A DNA stretch of 25,455 nucleotides, taken from NCBI GenBank assembly GCA_964587755.1, contig CAZPMC010000035.1, forward strand, positions 1 to 25,455. The letters run 5' to 3'. This DNA comes from CAZPMC01 sp964587755. GTDB lineage: Bacteria > Bacillota > Clostridia > Acetivibrionales > DTU013. Shown here one piece after another: positions 14,291 through 22,314 of this stretch (position 1 is its first letter; every line of letters begins with the position of its first letter). Under the pieces are notes generated by a model. It did no database searches. It saw nothing but the letters and a program-made list of their open reading frames with translations, and was not told the DNA's origin. The translations under genes were made by a program, and so were the position numbers.

Positions 14291-15595
14291 TTGTTATCTA
14301 TAGCAATAGTTGTTTTTTTGGTTTCTGCCACCCTTTTGGCATTAGTTATACAGCCCTCAAATTTCATATATATAAAAGCTTTATCCCTTCCGTTTATTTG
14401 CCTTGGATTTGTTATATGCCTGGTTTTTATGTCAAATACAGCTGTAGATGCTGTAATAAATGGCCTTAAGCTTTGGTCAGGGGCAATCATTCCCTCATTA
14501 TTCCCTTTCTTTGTCGCTGCTGAAATAATGAAATCAACCGGACTTATTAATGCAACCGGGTTTCTACTTGAACCCTTAATGCGGCCAATTTTTAACATTC
14601 CGGGCTGTGGTTCTTTTCCACTTTCGATGGGCATTGTATCCGGTTACCCTGTCGGTGCTAAAATAACATGTGATTATCGCAAAGCCGGTAATTTAACTAA
14701 AGTAGAAGCAGAAAGGCTGCTTGCTTATACAAGCAATTCTGGACCTCTTTTCATAATAGGAGGGGTCGGCACTGGTATGCTGCTCTCACCAACCCTCGGC
14801 ATCTATCTTTATCTTTGTCACTTTTTGTCTTCATTGACAGTGGGAATGGTTTTCCGCTTTTATAAGGCGGAAGAGAATAACAAATACAAAATCCATGGCT
14901 CAGTTAATTCACAATCAAAAAGATTAGACTTTCGCCCTGTTATGAAGAACCGTCCCTCACTTTTGAAGAACCGTCCCCCACTTGGAACTGTTTTAGGAGA
15001 TGCAGTTAAAAATGCCACCTCTTCTATTTTGGTAATCGGTGGCTTTATTGTGCTTTTTTCTGTTATCATTTCAATTTTAAGTCAACTCGGTGTAATTAAT
15101 GCATTGGCAGAGGGACTGTACTATGTCCTTAAACCTTTAGGTGCCAACTATGAGCTTCTAAAAGGTGTGTCTAGTGGAATTATTGAAATATCAACGGGCT
15201 CCCGACTAATTTGCCAAGTCTCAGATGTATCAGTTTTGCAGAAGCTTTCAGCCTTAAGCTTCATAATCGGTTGGGCTGGTTTCTCAGTTCATTTCCAAGT
15301 AATGAGTTTTGTAGCGGCAACAGATTTGAGTATTCGACCCTATTTTATTGGTAAAATACTACATTCAGTATTCGCTGTAGTTTATACGTGGATAGGGTTT
15401 ACAATACTCCCTTCGGCACTTTTTATCAATGAACCGGTCCTTAGCAGCCCTTCACCCTTAACTAAAAACTGGCTTCATACCTTCGGTACGGCAACGAAAA
15501 TAACATTTGTACTTCTGGCAGTGTTCGCAATCTGCTGGCTGGTAACAGGATTGAGAGCATCCAAAGCTGATAATAAAAAAGTTTCTTCTATTTGA
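14291..15595 (+). CDS. ylbJ: Sporulation integral membrane protein YlbJ with in-frame repeat insertion
   Basis: YlbJ is a polytopic membrane protein of nucleoside-transporter-gate type that is needed for spore cortex formation in Bacillus. The product is about 434 residues with some eight hydrophobic segments and family segments SGAIIPSLFPFFVAAEIM, SGYPVGAKITCDYRKAG and GWAGFSVHFQVMSF. The inferred start is TTG 14291; it directly follows an in-frame stop and has only a weak GAAGAG upstream, so the exact start is uncertain. Residues 218-231 (MKNRPSLLKNRPPL) come from two 21-bp repeat units inserted in a cytoplasmic-looking loop just before the GTVLGDAVKNATSSIL helix. Its stop overlaps the convergent gene by eight bases. 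Confidence 0.9.
   Translation: MLSIAIVVFLVSATLLALVIQPSNFIYIKALSLPFICLGFVICLVFMSNTAVDAVINGLKLWSGAIIPSLFPFFVAAEIMKSTGLINATGFLLEPLMRPIFNIPGCGSFPLSMGIVSGYPVGAKITCDYRKAGNLTKVEAERLLAYTSNSGPLFIIGGVGTGMLLSPTLGIYLYLCHFLSSLTVGMVFRFYKAEENNKYKIHGSVNSQSKRLDFRPVMKNRPSLLKNRPPLGTVLGDAVKNATSSILVIGGFIVLFSVIISILSQLGVINALAEGLYYVLKPLGANYELLKGVSSGIIEISTGSRLICQVSDVSVLQKLSALSFIIGWAGFSVHFQVMSFVAATDLSIRPYFIGKILHSVFAVVYTWIGFTILPSALFINEPVLSSPSPLTKNWLHTFGTATKITFVLLAVFAICWLVTGLRASKADNKKVSSI
14945..14978 (+). repeat. Two tandem AAGAACCGTCCC units inside ylbJ
   Basis: AAGAACCGTCCCT (14945-14957) and AAGAACCGTCCCC (14966-14978) are spaced exactly 21 bases apart, with CACTTTTG between. They are read as KNRPSLL then KNRPPLG. 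The motif is in the opposite orientation to the gene, whereas in spoIIIAF it is in the same orientation. Neither frame creates a stop. Confidence 0.9.
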
Positions 15596-16025
15596 GTTCC
15601 TCTCTGTCGTGTTTTATAACCTCTAATGTATCAGTCAGAATTTCCTCCAGCTTGTTTAATATGCCATCTGCATATTCTTTAGTACCAAGCCTTATTTCCC
15701 TTGCATTTTTTTGGGCAGCTGCAACAATTTCATTAGCCTGTTCATATGCCTTCTTTGTAATTTCATGCTCATCGACTAATGAAGCAATCTTTCCTTCAAC
15801 TTCCTTTAGCATTGCATCTGCTTCCTTTTGGGCTTCCATAAGGATTCTCTGTCTTTCTTCCTTCACCCATTTTGCCTGCTTAATATCATCAGGAAGCTTT
15901 AAGCGCACTTCCTTGATAATTTCAAGTATTTCCTCTTTATCTATCAGACATCTGCCCAAAAAAGGAACGGTTATACTCTTCTCAACTAAGTCTTCCAGTG
16001 TTTCAAGTATCGAAAGTATCTCCAT
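15588..16025 (-). CDS. Coiled-coil protein encoded beside coaD (often labelled ATPase)
   Basis: The 145-residue protein starts with a short helical domain (MEILSILETLEDLVEKSITV) and continues as a long charged helix (about residues 50-140, with EERQRILMEAQKEADAMLKE and AYEQANEIVAAAQKNAREI). This looks like the stalk subunits of F/V-type ATPases or DivIVA-like coiled coils, and annotation pipelines often call such proteins ATPase without a nucleotide-binding site. I see no Walker motif. The position between ylbJ and coaD is conserved in Clostridia. GGGGGTAAATT precedes the ATG. Function unknown. Confidence 0.8.
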   Translation of the reverse strand: MEILSILETLEDLVEKSITVPFLGRCLIDKEEILEIIKEVRLKLPDDIKQAKWVKEERQRILMEAQKEADAMLKEVEGKIASLVDEHEITKKAYEQANEIVAAAQKNAREIRLGTKEYADGILNKLEEILTDTLEVIKHDREELK

Positions 16026-16035
16026 AATTTACCCC

Positions 16036-16521
16036 CTAAATATTCTTACTGCTCAGTTTTTTTATAATTCTGTCTTTTATGCTATCAGGAACAAGGCCTT
16101 CAATATTTCCGCCATTTATAGCAATCTCCTTGACAACACTTGAGCTCAGAAAAGAATAATTCACACTAGTCATCATAAATAGTGTTTCCATGTCCGAATC
16201 AAGCTGTTTGTTTAATAAAGCCATTTGAAATTCATACTCAAAATCAGACATTGCTCTTAAACCTTTAATAATTATCTTGGAATTATTCTTTCTTGCAAAA
16301 TCCACCAAAAGTCCGGAAAAACTCATTACTGAAATTTTCTCATTTTCCCCCACAGAAGCTCTGATTAAATCCATGCGCTCCTCGACAGAGAAAGCAGGTT
16401 TCTTGCTGATATTAGTTCCTACAGCAACAATTAATTTATCACAAAGCCTAACAGCTCTGTTGATTACATCAAGATGTCCATTTGTGATAGGATCAAAGCT
16501 CCCCGGATATACAAATATCAT
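16036..16521 (-). CDS. coaD: Phosphopantetheine adenylyltransferase
   Basis: CoaD makes dephospho-CoA from 4'-phosphopantetheine and ATP, the fourth step of CoA synthesis. The 161-residue product has the nucleotidyltransferase motif TNGH (residues 13-16, within YPGSFDPITNGHLDVI), IIKGLRAMSDFEYEFQMA and NYSFLSSSVVKEIA, which stands for the ISSSxVR signature. It follows rsmD by five bases, the common rsmD-coaD pair, and its ribosome site (AAGGATGG) lies within the rsmD end. Confidence 0.96.
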   Translation of the reverse strand: MIFVYPGSFDPITNGHLDVINRAVRLCDKLIVAVGTNISKKPAFSVEERMDLIRASVGENEKISVMSFSGLLVDFARKNNSKIIIKGLRAMSDFEYEFQMALLNKQLDSDMETLFMMTSVNYSFLSSSVVKEIAINGGNIEGLVPDSIKDRIIKKLSSKNI

Positions 16522-16526
16522 TTTGT

Positions 16527-17093
16527 TTAATTACCATCCTTTTCAACAACATATATGGAGACAGCAGTATCACCATATTTTCTGGTCTTGCTCATCTTAA
16601 GACTGCCAACCGTTTCCGGTAAATTGTCCTTTATACTATGCTCTGCAATCACCATACTTTTGTTTCCCATTATATCATTATTTGCTAGCATTTTTAATGC
16701 TTCTTGAATAAAATTTTTCTCGTATGGGGGATCGAGTATAATTATGTCAAATTTCTCACCCCTTTGCGCCAGCTTTTTGATACCTGCAATATAGTCAGTA
16801 GCATAAACCTCAGCTCTATCCCTAAGCTTTGTATGCAAAAGGTTTTCCTTTATTATCTTACAGCATTCATAGCTTTTGTCTATAAAAACCGCGAAGCTTG
16901 CCCCTCTGCTCAACGCTTCTATTCCCATGCTTCCTGTCCCTGCAAAAACATCCAAAATCCTTTTGGATTCTATTTTGCCTGCCAGCATGTTAAAAATTGA
17001 TTCCTTTATCTTGTCAGCGGTCGGTCTTGTTGTAATACCCTTAGCAGTTTTTAATTTATGGCCCCTAGCATCTCCTGCTATTACTCTTAAAAT
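16527..17093 (-). CDS. rsmD: 16S rRNA (guanine(966)-N2)-methyltransferase, apparent ATT start
   Basis: RsmD methylates G966 of 16S rRNA in the small subunit. The S-adenosylmethionine site ILDVFAGTGSMGIEALSRG and the catalytic DPPYEKNF are clear. The first canonical in-frame start (ATG 16988) would delete the conserved N-terminal segment. That segment is present upstream in frame as LRVIAGDARGHKLK, then TRPTADKIKESIFNML, so the real start lies further out. The only sensibly placed codon is ATT 17093, seven bases after a strong AAGGAGG. This gives 188 residues, the normal length. No ATG, GTG or TTG exists between the recG end and 16990 in this frame. It follows recG by 20 nt. Confidence 0.85.
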   Translation of the reverse strand: MLRVIAGDARGHKLKTAKGITTRPTADKIKESIFNMLAGKIESKRILDVFAGTGSMGIEALSRGASFAVFIDKSYECCKIIKENLLHTKLRDRAEVYATDYIAGIKKLAQRGEKFDIIILDPPYEKNFIQEALKMLANNDIMGNKSMVIAEHSIKDNLPETVGSLKMSKTRKYGDTAVSIYVVEKDGN

Positions 17094-17113
17094 AGTTCTT
17101 CCTCCTTTGAAAA

Positions 17114-19192
17114 TTAATTCATACTCAAGGCTTGCGCTGAAGCTTTAAACTTATCATTTATAGCCTTCCCAAGTAAAACATTTTCATCTTTTTCTAATAA
17201 AGCATCCGATGAAATAAGCTCAAAAGCTGCTTCCTGAGCTTTTTTTAATATTTCTATATCCTTATATAGATTTGCAATCTTAAGCTCAGGTATACCATGC
17301 TGTCTTGTTCCGAAAAAATCACCCGGACCCCTTAATTCAAGATCCTTCTCCGAAATCAGAAAGCCATCGTTGGTTTGCTCCATTACCTTCATTCTCTCTC
17401 TTGCGACAGCTGAGCCGCTCTCGTTAAAAAGTATACAATATGATTGATACTCGCCTCGTCCGACTCTTCCCCGAAGCTGGTGAAGCTGTGAGAGGCCAAA
17501 CCTCTCTGCATTTTCCACTACCATTAAGGATGCATTCGGTACATTTACCCCTACCTCAATAACTGTAGTTGATACCAATATATCAATATCGCCTTTGGCA
17601 AAGCGGGCCATTATCTCTTCTTTTTCCGATGCCTTCATCTTTCCGTGGACTAATGCCACTCTCAAGTCATAAAATGTCTTATTGGCCAGCACATCTGCTG
17701 TCTCTAAGGCTGACTTTGCTTTGACAGAATCTGATTGCTCAACCAGCGGGCATACTATATATACTTGCCGGCCGAGGGAAATCTGTTTTCTGATAAATCT
17801 GTTTATTCTGTCTCTCATTGCTGAATCGACAACATAGGTCTCCACCTTCTTCCTGCCCGGCGGCAGTTCGTCAATTATCGATATGTCAAGATCTCCGTAT
17901 AATATTAAAGAAAGGGTTCTTGGTATAGGTGTGGCGGTCATGACCAATATATCCGGATTTTCACCTTTATTTGAAAGCTTAGCCCTTTGCCTTACACCAA
18001 ATCTATGCTGCTCATCTGTTACAACAAGTCCAAGGTTTTTAAAAATAACTCTTTCTTCAAGCAGTGCATGGGTTCCGATAATAATGTCAACTTTGCCCTC
18101 TTTCAATTGGCTGAGTATGCTCAATGCCTCTTTTGCAGGTGTATTGCCTGTAAGCAGGGATACTTTTATTCCAAGAGGCTTAACCATTAGTTCAATCGAA
18201 TTGTAGTGCTGCTCAGCCAATATCCCCGTCGGAGCCATAAGCGCACCTTGATAACCGCTTTTTACAACCTTTAGTAAAGCCAGCACCGCCACCACTGTTT
18301 TACCTGAGCCTACATCTCCTTGTATAAGTCTGTTCATTACTTTATCCTGTTCCATATCCGACTCAATCTCCGATAGAACCCTAAGCTGCGCATTAGTGAG
18401 CTTAAAAGGCAATTTCTCTAAAAACTCTTTCAAATAAGGACCAGATGCGAATTTTATACCCTTGCCCTTCTGTGCACTGATGGATTTATATATTAGAAGC
18501 CCCAACTGAAGCATAAAAAGCTCTTCAAATACAAGTCTGTTGCGTGCTATTATAAAAGCTTCGTTACTTTCAGGAAAATGAATATTGTTTACCGCATAAT
18601 CTTTGTCTGCCAGCCCGTATCTGTCTCTTATCCACTGTGGCAAAATATCTTCATGTTTTCCCTGAGTGGATAACAAGGCATTTCTTATTGCAGCCCTTAT
18701 GGCATTTTGTGATAACTTAGCGGTTGCAGGATAAATAGGAACTATTCTGCATGTATTTACAGGTTTATTTTCACTGATTTTTTCATAAACAGGACTTAAT
18801 ATTTCAAATGATCTTTTCCTTGTTATAGTGCCATAAAAAATATATTTTTCTCCCACTTTAAACGTGTTTTTAAGATATGGTTGATTGAACCATATGCCGT
18901 TGATTAATCCGGTTTCATCCTTAATGCTGACACGACTAATCAATAGCCCTCTCCTAGGACGGGATTCCACCACCTTAGAGACAATGATACCTTCAAAAGA
19001 ACAGCTTTCTCCATCCAGCAGTTCTGATATTTTTTTGAGTTTGCTTCTGTCTTCATAGTCTCTGGGGTAATGATTAATAACATCTCTAACGGTTATTATT
19101 CCAAGACGCCTGAATAATGCTGTTTTTGCCTTTCCTATCCCTTTTAGATGCTGAACAGGCTGATTTAGCAGTACTTCAGGATTTTCATTCAT
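17114..19192 (-). CDS. recG: ATP-dependent DNA helicase RecG
   Basis: RecG is a branch-migrating helicase that remodels stalled forks and Holliday junctions. The 692-residue product has the N-terminal wedge domain (about 60-150), the Walker A motif GDVGSGKT (292-299), the DEQHRFG motif II (from 393), MTATPIPRTL, and the C-terminal HQLRGRVGRG motif and ELRGPGDFFGTRQHG segment. ATG 19192 was chosen because GAGGAG lies nine bases upstream; an in-frame TTG three codons earlier overlaps that site. It heads the unit recG-rsmD-coaD-coiled-coil gene. Confidence 0.96.
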   Translation of the reverse strand: MNENPEVLLNQPVQHLKGIGKAKTALFRRLGIITVRDVINHYPRDYEDRSKLKKISELLDGESCSFEGIIVSKVVESRPRRGLLISRVSIKDETGLINGIWFNQPYLKNTFKVGEKYIFYGTITRKRSFEILSPVYEKISENKPVNTCRIVPIYPATAKLSQNAIRAAIRNALLSTQGKHEDILPQWIRDRYGLADKDYAVNNIHFPESNEAFIIARNRLVFEELFMLQLGLLIYKSISAQKGKGIKFASGPYLKEFLEKLPFKLTNAQLRVLSEIESDMEQDKVMNRLIQGDVGSGKTVVAVLALLKVVKSGYQGALMAPTGILAEQHYNSIELMVKPLGIKVSLLTGNTPAKEALSILSQLKEGKVDIIIGTHALLEERVIFKNLGLVVTDEQHRFGVRQRAKLSNKGENPDILVMTATPIPRTLSLILYGDLDISIIDELPPGRKKVETYVVDSAMRDRINRFIRKQISLGRQVYIVCPLVEQSDSVKAKSALETADVLANKTFYDLRVALVHGKMKASEKEEIMARFAKGDIDILVSTTVIEVGVNVPNASLMVVENAERFGLSQLHQLRGRVGRGEYQSYCILFNESGSAVARERMKVMEQTNDGFLISEKDLELRGPGDFFGTRQHGIPELKIANLYKDIEILKKAQEAAFELISSDALLEKDENVLLGKAINDKFKASAQALSMN

Positions 19193-19323
19193 CCTTAGCA
19201 ACTCCTCACCCTTTAACGAATCATATACAATTCTAATATATCCAGACTGCTTTTACCAGACCTTCTTTCAAATCATTCCAGGGCAACTGCAGTGCATTCT
19301 TTCGAAAGCCCTTAAAAAAGTCC

Positions 19324-19353
19324 TTGCAGATATTAGCATATGTGTGTTAAAAT
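19324..19353 (+). promoter_or_regulatory. Candidate sigma-A promoter for rpmB
   Basis: TTGCAG (19324-19329), an 18-base spacer containing TGTGTG, and TAAAAT (19348-19353) precede rpmB by about 50 nt. Confidence 0.5.
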
Positions 19354-19403
19354 GATTATGCTTTACGGGAGAATAACACCGTTTCGAAGGAGGTGTAGTA
19401 TAG

Positions 19404-19592
19404 ATGGCAAAATGTGAAATTTGCAACAAGGATACCGTATTTGGCAATAACGTAAGCCATTCAGTCAGAAAGACAAATAGATCCTGGAAACCTAATATCA
19501 GAAAGGTTAAGGCTATTGTAAACGGTACTTCAAAAACAGTTAAAGTATGTTCAAGATGCCTGCGTTCAAATAAGGTTACACGGGCAGTTTAA
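19404..19592 (+). CDS. rpmB: 50S ribosomal protein L28
   Basis: L28 is a protein of the large ribosomal subunit. The 62-residue basic product begins AKCEICNKDTVFGNNVSHS and holds four zinc-ribbon cysteines, C4, C7, C48 and C51 (CEIC and CSRC), so it is the zinc-binding (C+) form. AAGGAGGTGTAGTATAG gives a strong ribosome site. A strong hairpin follows at 19621. It is convergent with spoVM, the Bacillus neighbourhood of rpmB. Confidence 0.97.
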   Translation: MAKCEICNKDTVFGNNVSHSVRKTNRSWKPNIRKVKAIVNGTSKTVKVCSRCLRSNKVTRAV

Positions 19593-19620
19593 TGAAATCT
19601 TAAAGACAACTAACATACCA

Positions 19621-19673
19621 AAGCGACATAAAAGAGGCGTTTAAACGCTTTTTTTATGTCGCTTCGGTTTTTT
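19621..19673 (+). terminator. Strong terminator between rpmB and spoVM
   Basis: A 13-bp outer stem (19621-19633 with 19652-19664, AAGCGACATAAAA pairing with TTTTATGTCGCTT) encloses the palindrome GCGTTTAAACGC (19637-19648), and CGGTTTTTT follows. It terminates rpmB and, since it lies between two convergent genes, may also end spoVM transcripts. Confidence 0.85.
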
Positions 19674-19680
19674 AAAAACA

Positions 19681-19752
19681 TTAGCCCATCCTAAAAAACT
19701 TTTTTAGCAAGCTCCCAAAGAATCTCGGCATTTTTACCACCATAATTCTCAT
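19681..19752 (-). CDS. spoVM: Stage V sporulation protein M (23 residues)
   Basis: SpoVM is a tiny amphipathic peptide that marks the convex forespore membrane and recruits SpoIVA for spore coat assembly. The minus strand encodes a 23-codon frame that begins MRIMVVKMPRFFG and continues SLLKKFFRMG. Aligned without gaps to Bacillus SpoVM as I remember it (MKFYTIKLPKFLG...), K7, P9, F11 and G13 coincide; the proline is the functionally important kink. GGGGGAG lies six bases before the ATG. It sits next to rpmB, as in Bacillus, though convergent here. A sigma-E-like promoter is at 19798-19826. Confidence 0.9.
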   Translation of the reverse strand: MRIMVVKMPRFFGSLLKKFFRMG

Positions 19753-19797
19753 CAAAAACTCCCCCTAATAAGGTCTGATAATATTATAATACTGAAT

Positions 19798-19826
19798 ATT
19801 GAATTGTTTGTGTCTGTCCAAATGAA
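19798..19826 (-). promoter_or_regulatory. Candidate sigma-E promoter for spoVM
   Basis: On the minus strand TTCATTTG (19819-19826), a 13-base spacer and AATTCAAT (19798-19805) resemble sigma-E -35 and -10 boxes. The site lies about 46 nt before the spoVM ATG. Matches are partial; spoVM is sigma-E controlled in Bacillus. Confidence 0.3.
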
Positions 19827-19828
19827 TA

Positions 19829-21592
19829 TTAATCAGATCTGTGCATTTCAGAAAAAAGTAATTTTGCTGTTCTTACACAATTTCTCCCAGACGATTTTGC
19901 CTCAAACAATGCGTCATCAGCTGTCCTTATAAGGTCGTTTTCATTCAATGCACATTCAGGGAAAGAAGATACTCCAAAGCTTACAGTAACAGAAACGCTT
20001 ACAAGATTATCCTTTATAACATGCTTTTGGATTATTTTTCTTAACTCCTCGGTTTTTTCATATGCATTAGTCAATTTAGTTCTGGGAAACAGTATTATGA
20101 ACTCTTCTCCTCCATATCGGGCTATTATATCATGCTTACGGAGTGCTACTTTAACTTCATTTACAATAGATTTCAAAACTTGGTCTCCGAATAAATGCCC
20201 GAAAGTATCATTAAAGATTTTAAAGCGGTCAATATCAAAAATTGCAAGCGATAAAGTATAGTTCCACTGCTCTGCATTTTTAATTTCAATACTAAGTAAC
20301 TCCTGAAAGTATTGTCTGTTGTATACTCCGGTTAACCCATCGGTTCTGGCAAGCTCTTTCATTTTATTGTACAACTCGGCATTCTCTAGAACAATACCAA
20401 CTTGCTGAGCAATTATATTAAGAAGTCTTACACTTTCATCATCAAATGCATTTGTTAATCTATGCTCCACAAGAACTAATCCGAATCTGCCCGCTTTCGT
20501 AGTCAGCGGAACACATATTAATGAATTTACATTCCGTCCTTTTGTAAATGTGTATTTTTCTTTATCAACCTGGTTTTCCATTATACTCTGCCCGATATTT
20601 AAGCTCTTTAGCTGTTCATTACTGTTTATATTATCAGCTATCAATGCTCTGTCCGACTTGCTCGTAATGTTAGTTGTCTCAACTCTTAGCCGGCCGGTTC
20701 CTTCATCATATAAAATAATCGTGACATAATTGGCTCCCATTACACCAAGAATAATGTCATTAAGATATTTAAGCAGTTCTTTTATATCTAATACAGATCC
20801 TATAGCCTGGCTTATTTGCTGAAGAGTATAAAATTCAGCAATATTCTTCGAAAGCCTTTTATTTGATTCTTCAAGCTTATCATTTGTAGTAACAAGCTTA
20901 AGATACTGCTGGTTTATTTCGTCTCTTGCAAGCTCCAATTGAAAATATTTTTCCTCAAGCTGCTCAATAAGACTTTGGTTCTGAATATCTCGTTCAATGC
21001 CGTCCATATGAATTTGTCCGGTAAATATGGTACATATTAAAAACATCGTGAAATAAACCAATATAGAAAACATATTATTGTAGTTTTGTGTTAAAAGAAC
21101 CTCATATCTTAATAATCTGGTAATATTTATTATGCTGTATACACAGATATGTATTGCAAAGGATAATGCTAGCATTAATAACCCTTTTTGTAATCCACGC
21201 GTCAGGCAGATAATAAAAATAAGCTGTAAAATTGCGATTAAGAGCCAATTGCCTACATTTGCATAGACTGTTATAAAGGATATTAAAATTAGATATATCA
21301 CATCGTCAAGAAAGTTAAAATACTTATTTCCAAATCTGTTAATCTTAAAAACAAAAACCTTTATTGCTTTATAAAGCAAGTAGACAAGACATAATCCTAC
21401 TATCCAATGCAATTTTACAAGGGATTCTTTGTCAAGAATTTTATACTCATTAGTATTAATAAAATATCTTATAATGTAAACGACAACTGAAGCAATAAGA
21501 TAGAAAGGTGATATTCTTTCAAACATCTTGTAATATATCTGATGTTTATTGTTAAGCAGATTATCAGTATTTTTCAGCTTTGTCGCCCCCAA
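19829..21592 (-). CDS. Membrane-bound GAF-GGDEF diguanylate cyclase
   Basis: This enzyme should make cyclic di-GMP from two GTP in response to an unknown signal. The 587-residue protein has about six transmembrane helices in residues 28-190, a coiled coil (about 200-255), a GAF domain (about 260-410) and a C-terminal GGDEF domain (from about 415, DGLTGVYNRQYF). The active site is the functional variant GGEEF (494-498), and the product-inhibition I-site RKHD (485-488) stands at the right distance of five residues. The start is unclear: TTG 21592 has no ribosome site, while GGGGGCGACAAAG would suit a CTG five codons in. It stands alone between spoVM and nth. Confidence 0.92.
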   Translation of the reverse strand: MGATKLKNTDNLLNNKHQIYYKMFERISPFYLIASVVVYIIRYFINTNEYKILDKESLVKLHWIVGLCLVYLLYKAIKVFVFKINRFGNKYFNFLDDVIYLILISFITVYANVGNWLLIAILQLIFIICLTRGLQKGLLMLALSFAIHICVYSIINITRLLRYEVLLTQNYNNMFSILVYFTMFLICTIFTGQIHMDGIERDIQNQSLIEQLEEKYFQLELARDEINQQYLKLVTTNDKLEESNKRLSKNIAEFYTLQQISQAIGSVLDIKELLKYLNDIILGVMGANYVTIILYDEGTGRLRVETTNITSKSDRALIADNINSNEQLKSLNIGQSIMENQVDKEKYTFTKGRNVNSLICVPLTTKAGRFGLVLVEHRLTNAFDDESVRLLNIIAQQVGIVLENAELYNKMKELARTDGLTGVYNRQYFQELLSIEIKNAEQWNYTLSLAIFDIDRFKIFNDTFGHLFGDQVLKSIVNEVKVALRKHDIIARYGGEEFIILFPRTKLTNAYEKTEELRKIIQKHVIKDNLVSVSVTVSFGVSSFPECALNENDLIRTADDALFEAKSSGRNCVRTAKLLFSEMHRSD

Positions 21593-21693
21593 AACAACTC
21601 AATTCATAAAGAAAGAAGCAATGACTTTAGCAGAATGTATATTATCTATTCGACAATTTTCTATAAATACCTTCCAAAAACTCATCTAAAGCT

Positions 21694-22314
21694 TTAATAA
21701 TTGCAATAAGGACGAATATCACACTTTTCACACATCGGTTTTCTGGCTTTGCACACAGCCCTCCCATGATAAATAAGCTGGTGGCAAAAGCTCCCCCAAT
21801 TCTCCTTTGGCACAACCTTCATTAAATCATATTCAATTTTTTCGGGATCTTCATTGTCGGTTAGTCCAATTCTCCTAGACAGCCTTTTAGCATGGGTATC
21901 TACCACGACAGCCGGTATCCCAAACCAGTCATTCAACAAAAGATTTGCCGTCTTCCTCCCCACCCCCGGCAGCTTTAACAGGTCATCCATATTTGAGGGG
22001 ACAGTCCCGCCAAAATCTGTTAAAAGCATTCTGCAAGCTGTGATTATGTTGCGAGCCTTATTACGATAAAAACCAGTTGACCTAATATAATTTTCAAGCT
22101 CTTCTATGTCAGCTTCCGCAAATTCCTGTACTGTCTTGTATCTTTTAAACAGCTCTTTAGTGACCATATTAACTCTTGCGTCAGTGCACTGTGCTGACAG
22201 CTGAGTTGCTACCATAAGTTGAATCGGATCATTATATGTTAAAGAGCATTGTGCATCAGGATACATCTCATTAAATTTCTCAATTATCTTTAAAACCCTT
22301 TGTTTTTTTGTCAT
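21694..22314 (-). CDS. nth: Endonuclease III
   Basis: Nth is a DNA glycosylase/AP lyase that removes oxidised pyrimidines. The 206-residue product has the helix-hairpin-helix LPGVGRKTAN with catalytic K121, the catalytic aspartate D139 in VVDTHAKRLSRR, and the C-terminal 4Fe-4S loop C188, C195, C198, C204 (C-x6-C-x2-C-x5-C). The ATG overlaps the glgA stop (ATGA), so the two are translationally coupled, an unexpected pairing of repair with glycogen synthesis. Confidence 0.97.
   Translation of the reverse strand: MTKKQRVLKIIEKFNEMYPDAQCSLTYNDPIQLMVATQLSAQCTDARVNMVTKELFKRYKTVQEFAEADIEELENYIRSTGFYRNKARNIITACRMLLTDFGGTVPSNMDDLLKLPGVGRKTANLLLNDWFGIPAVVVDTHAKRLSRRIGLTDNEDPEKIEYDLMKVVPKENWGSFCHQLIYHGRAVCKARKPMCEKCDIRPYCNY

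Noticed and set aside
21998..22008. GGGACAGTCCC inside nth
   Set aside because: It is a short palindrome that encodes GGTVPSN of endonuclease III and does not continue into GTTCTT.
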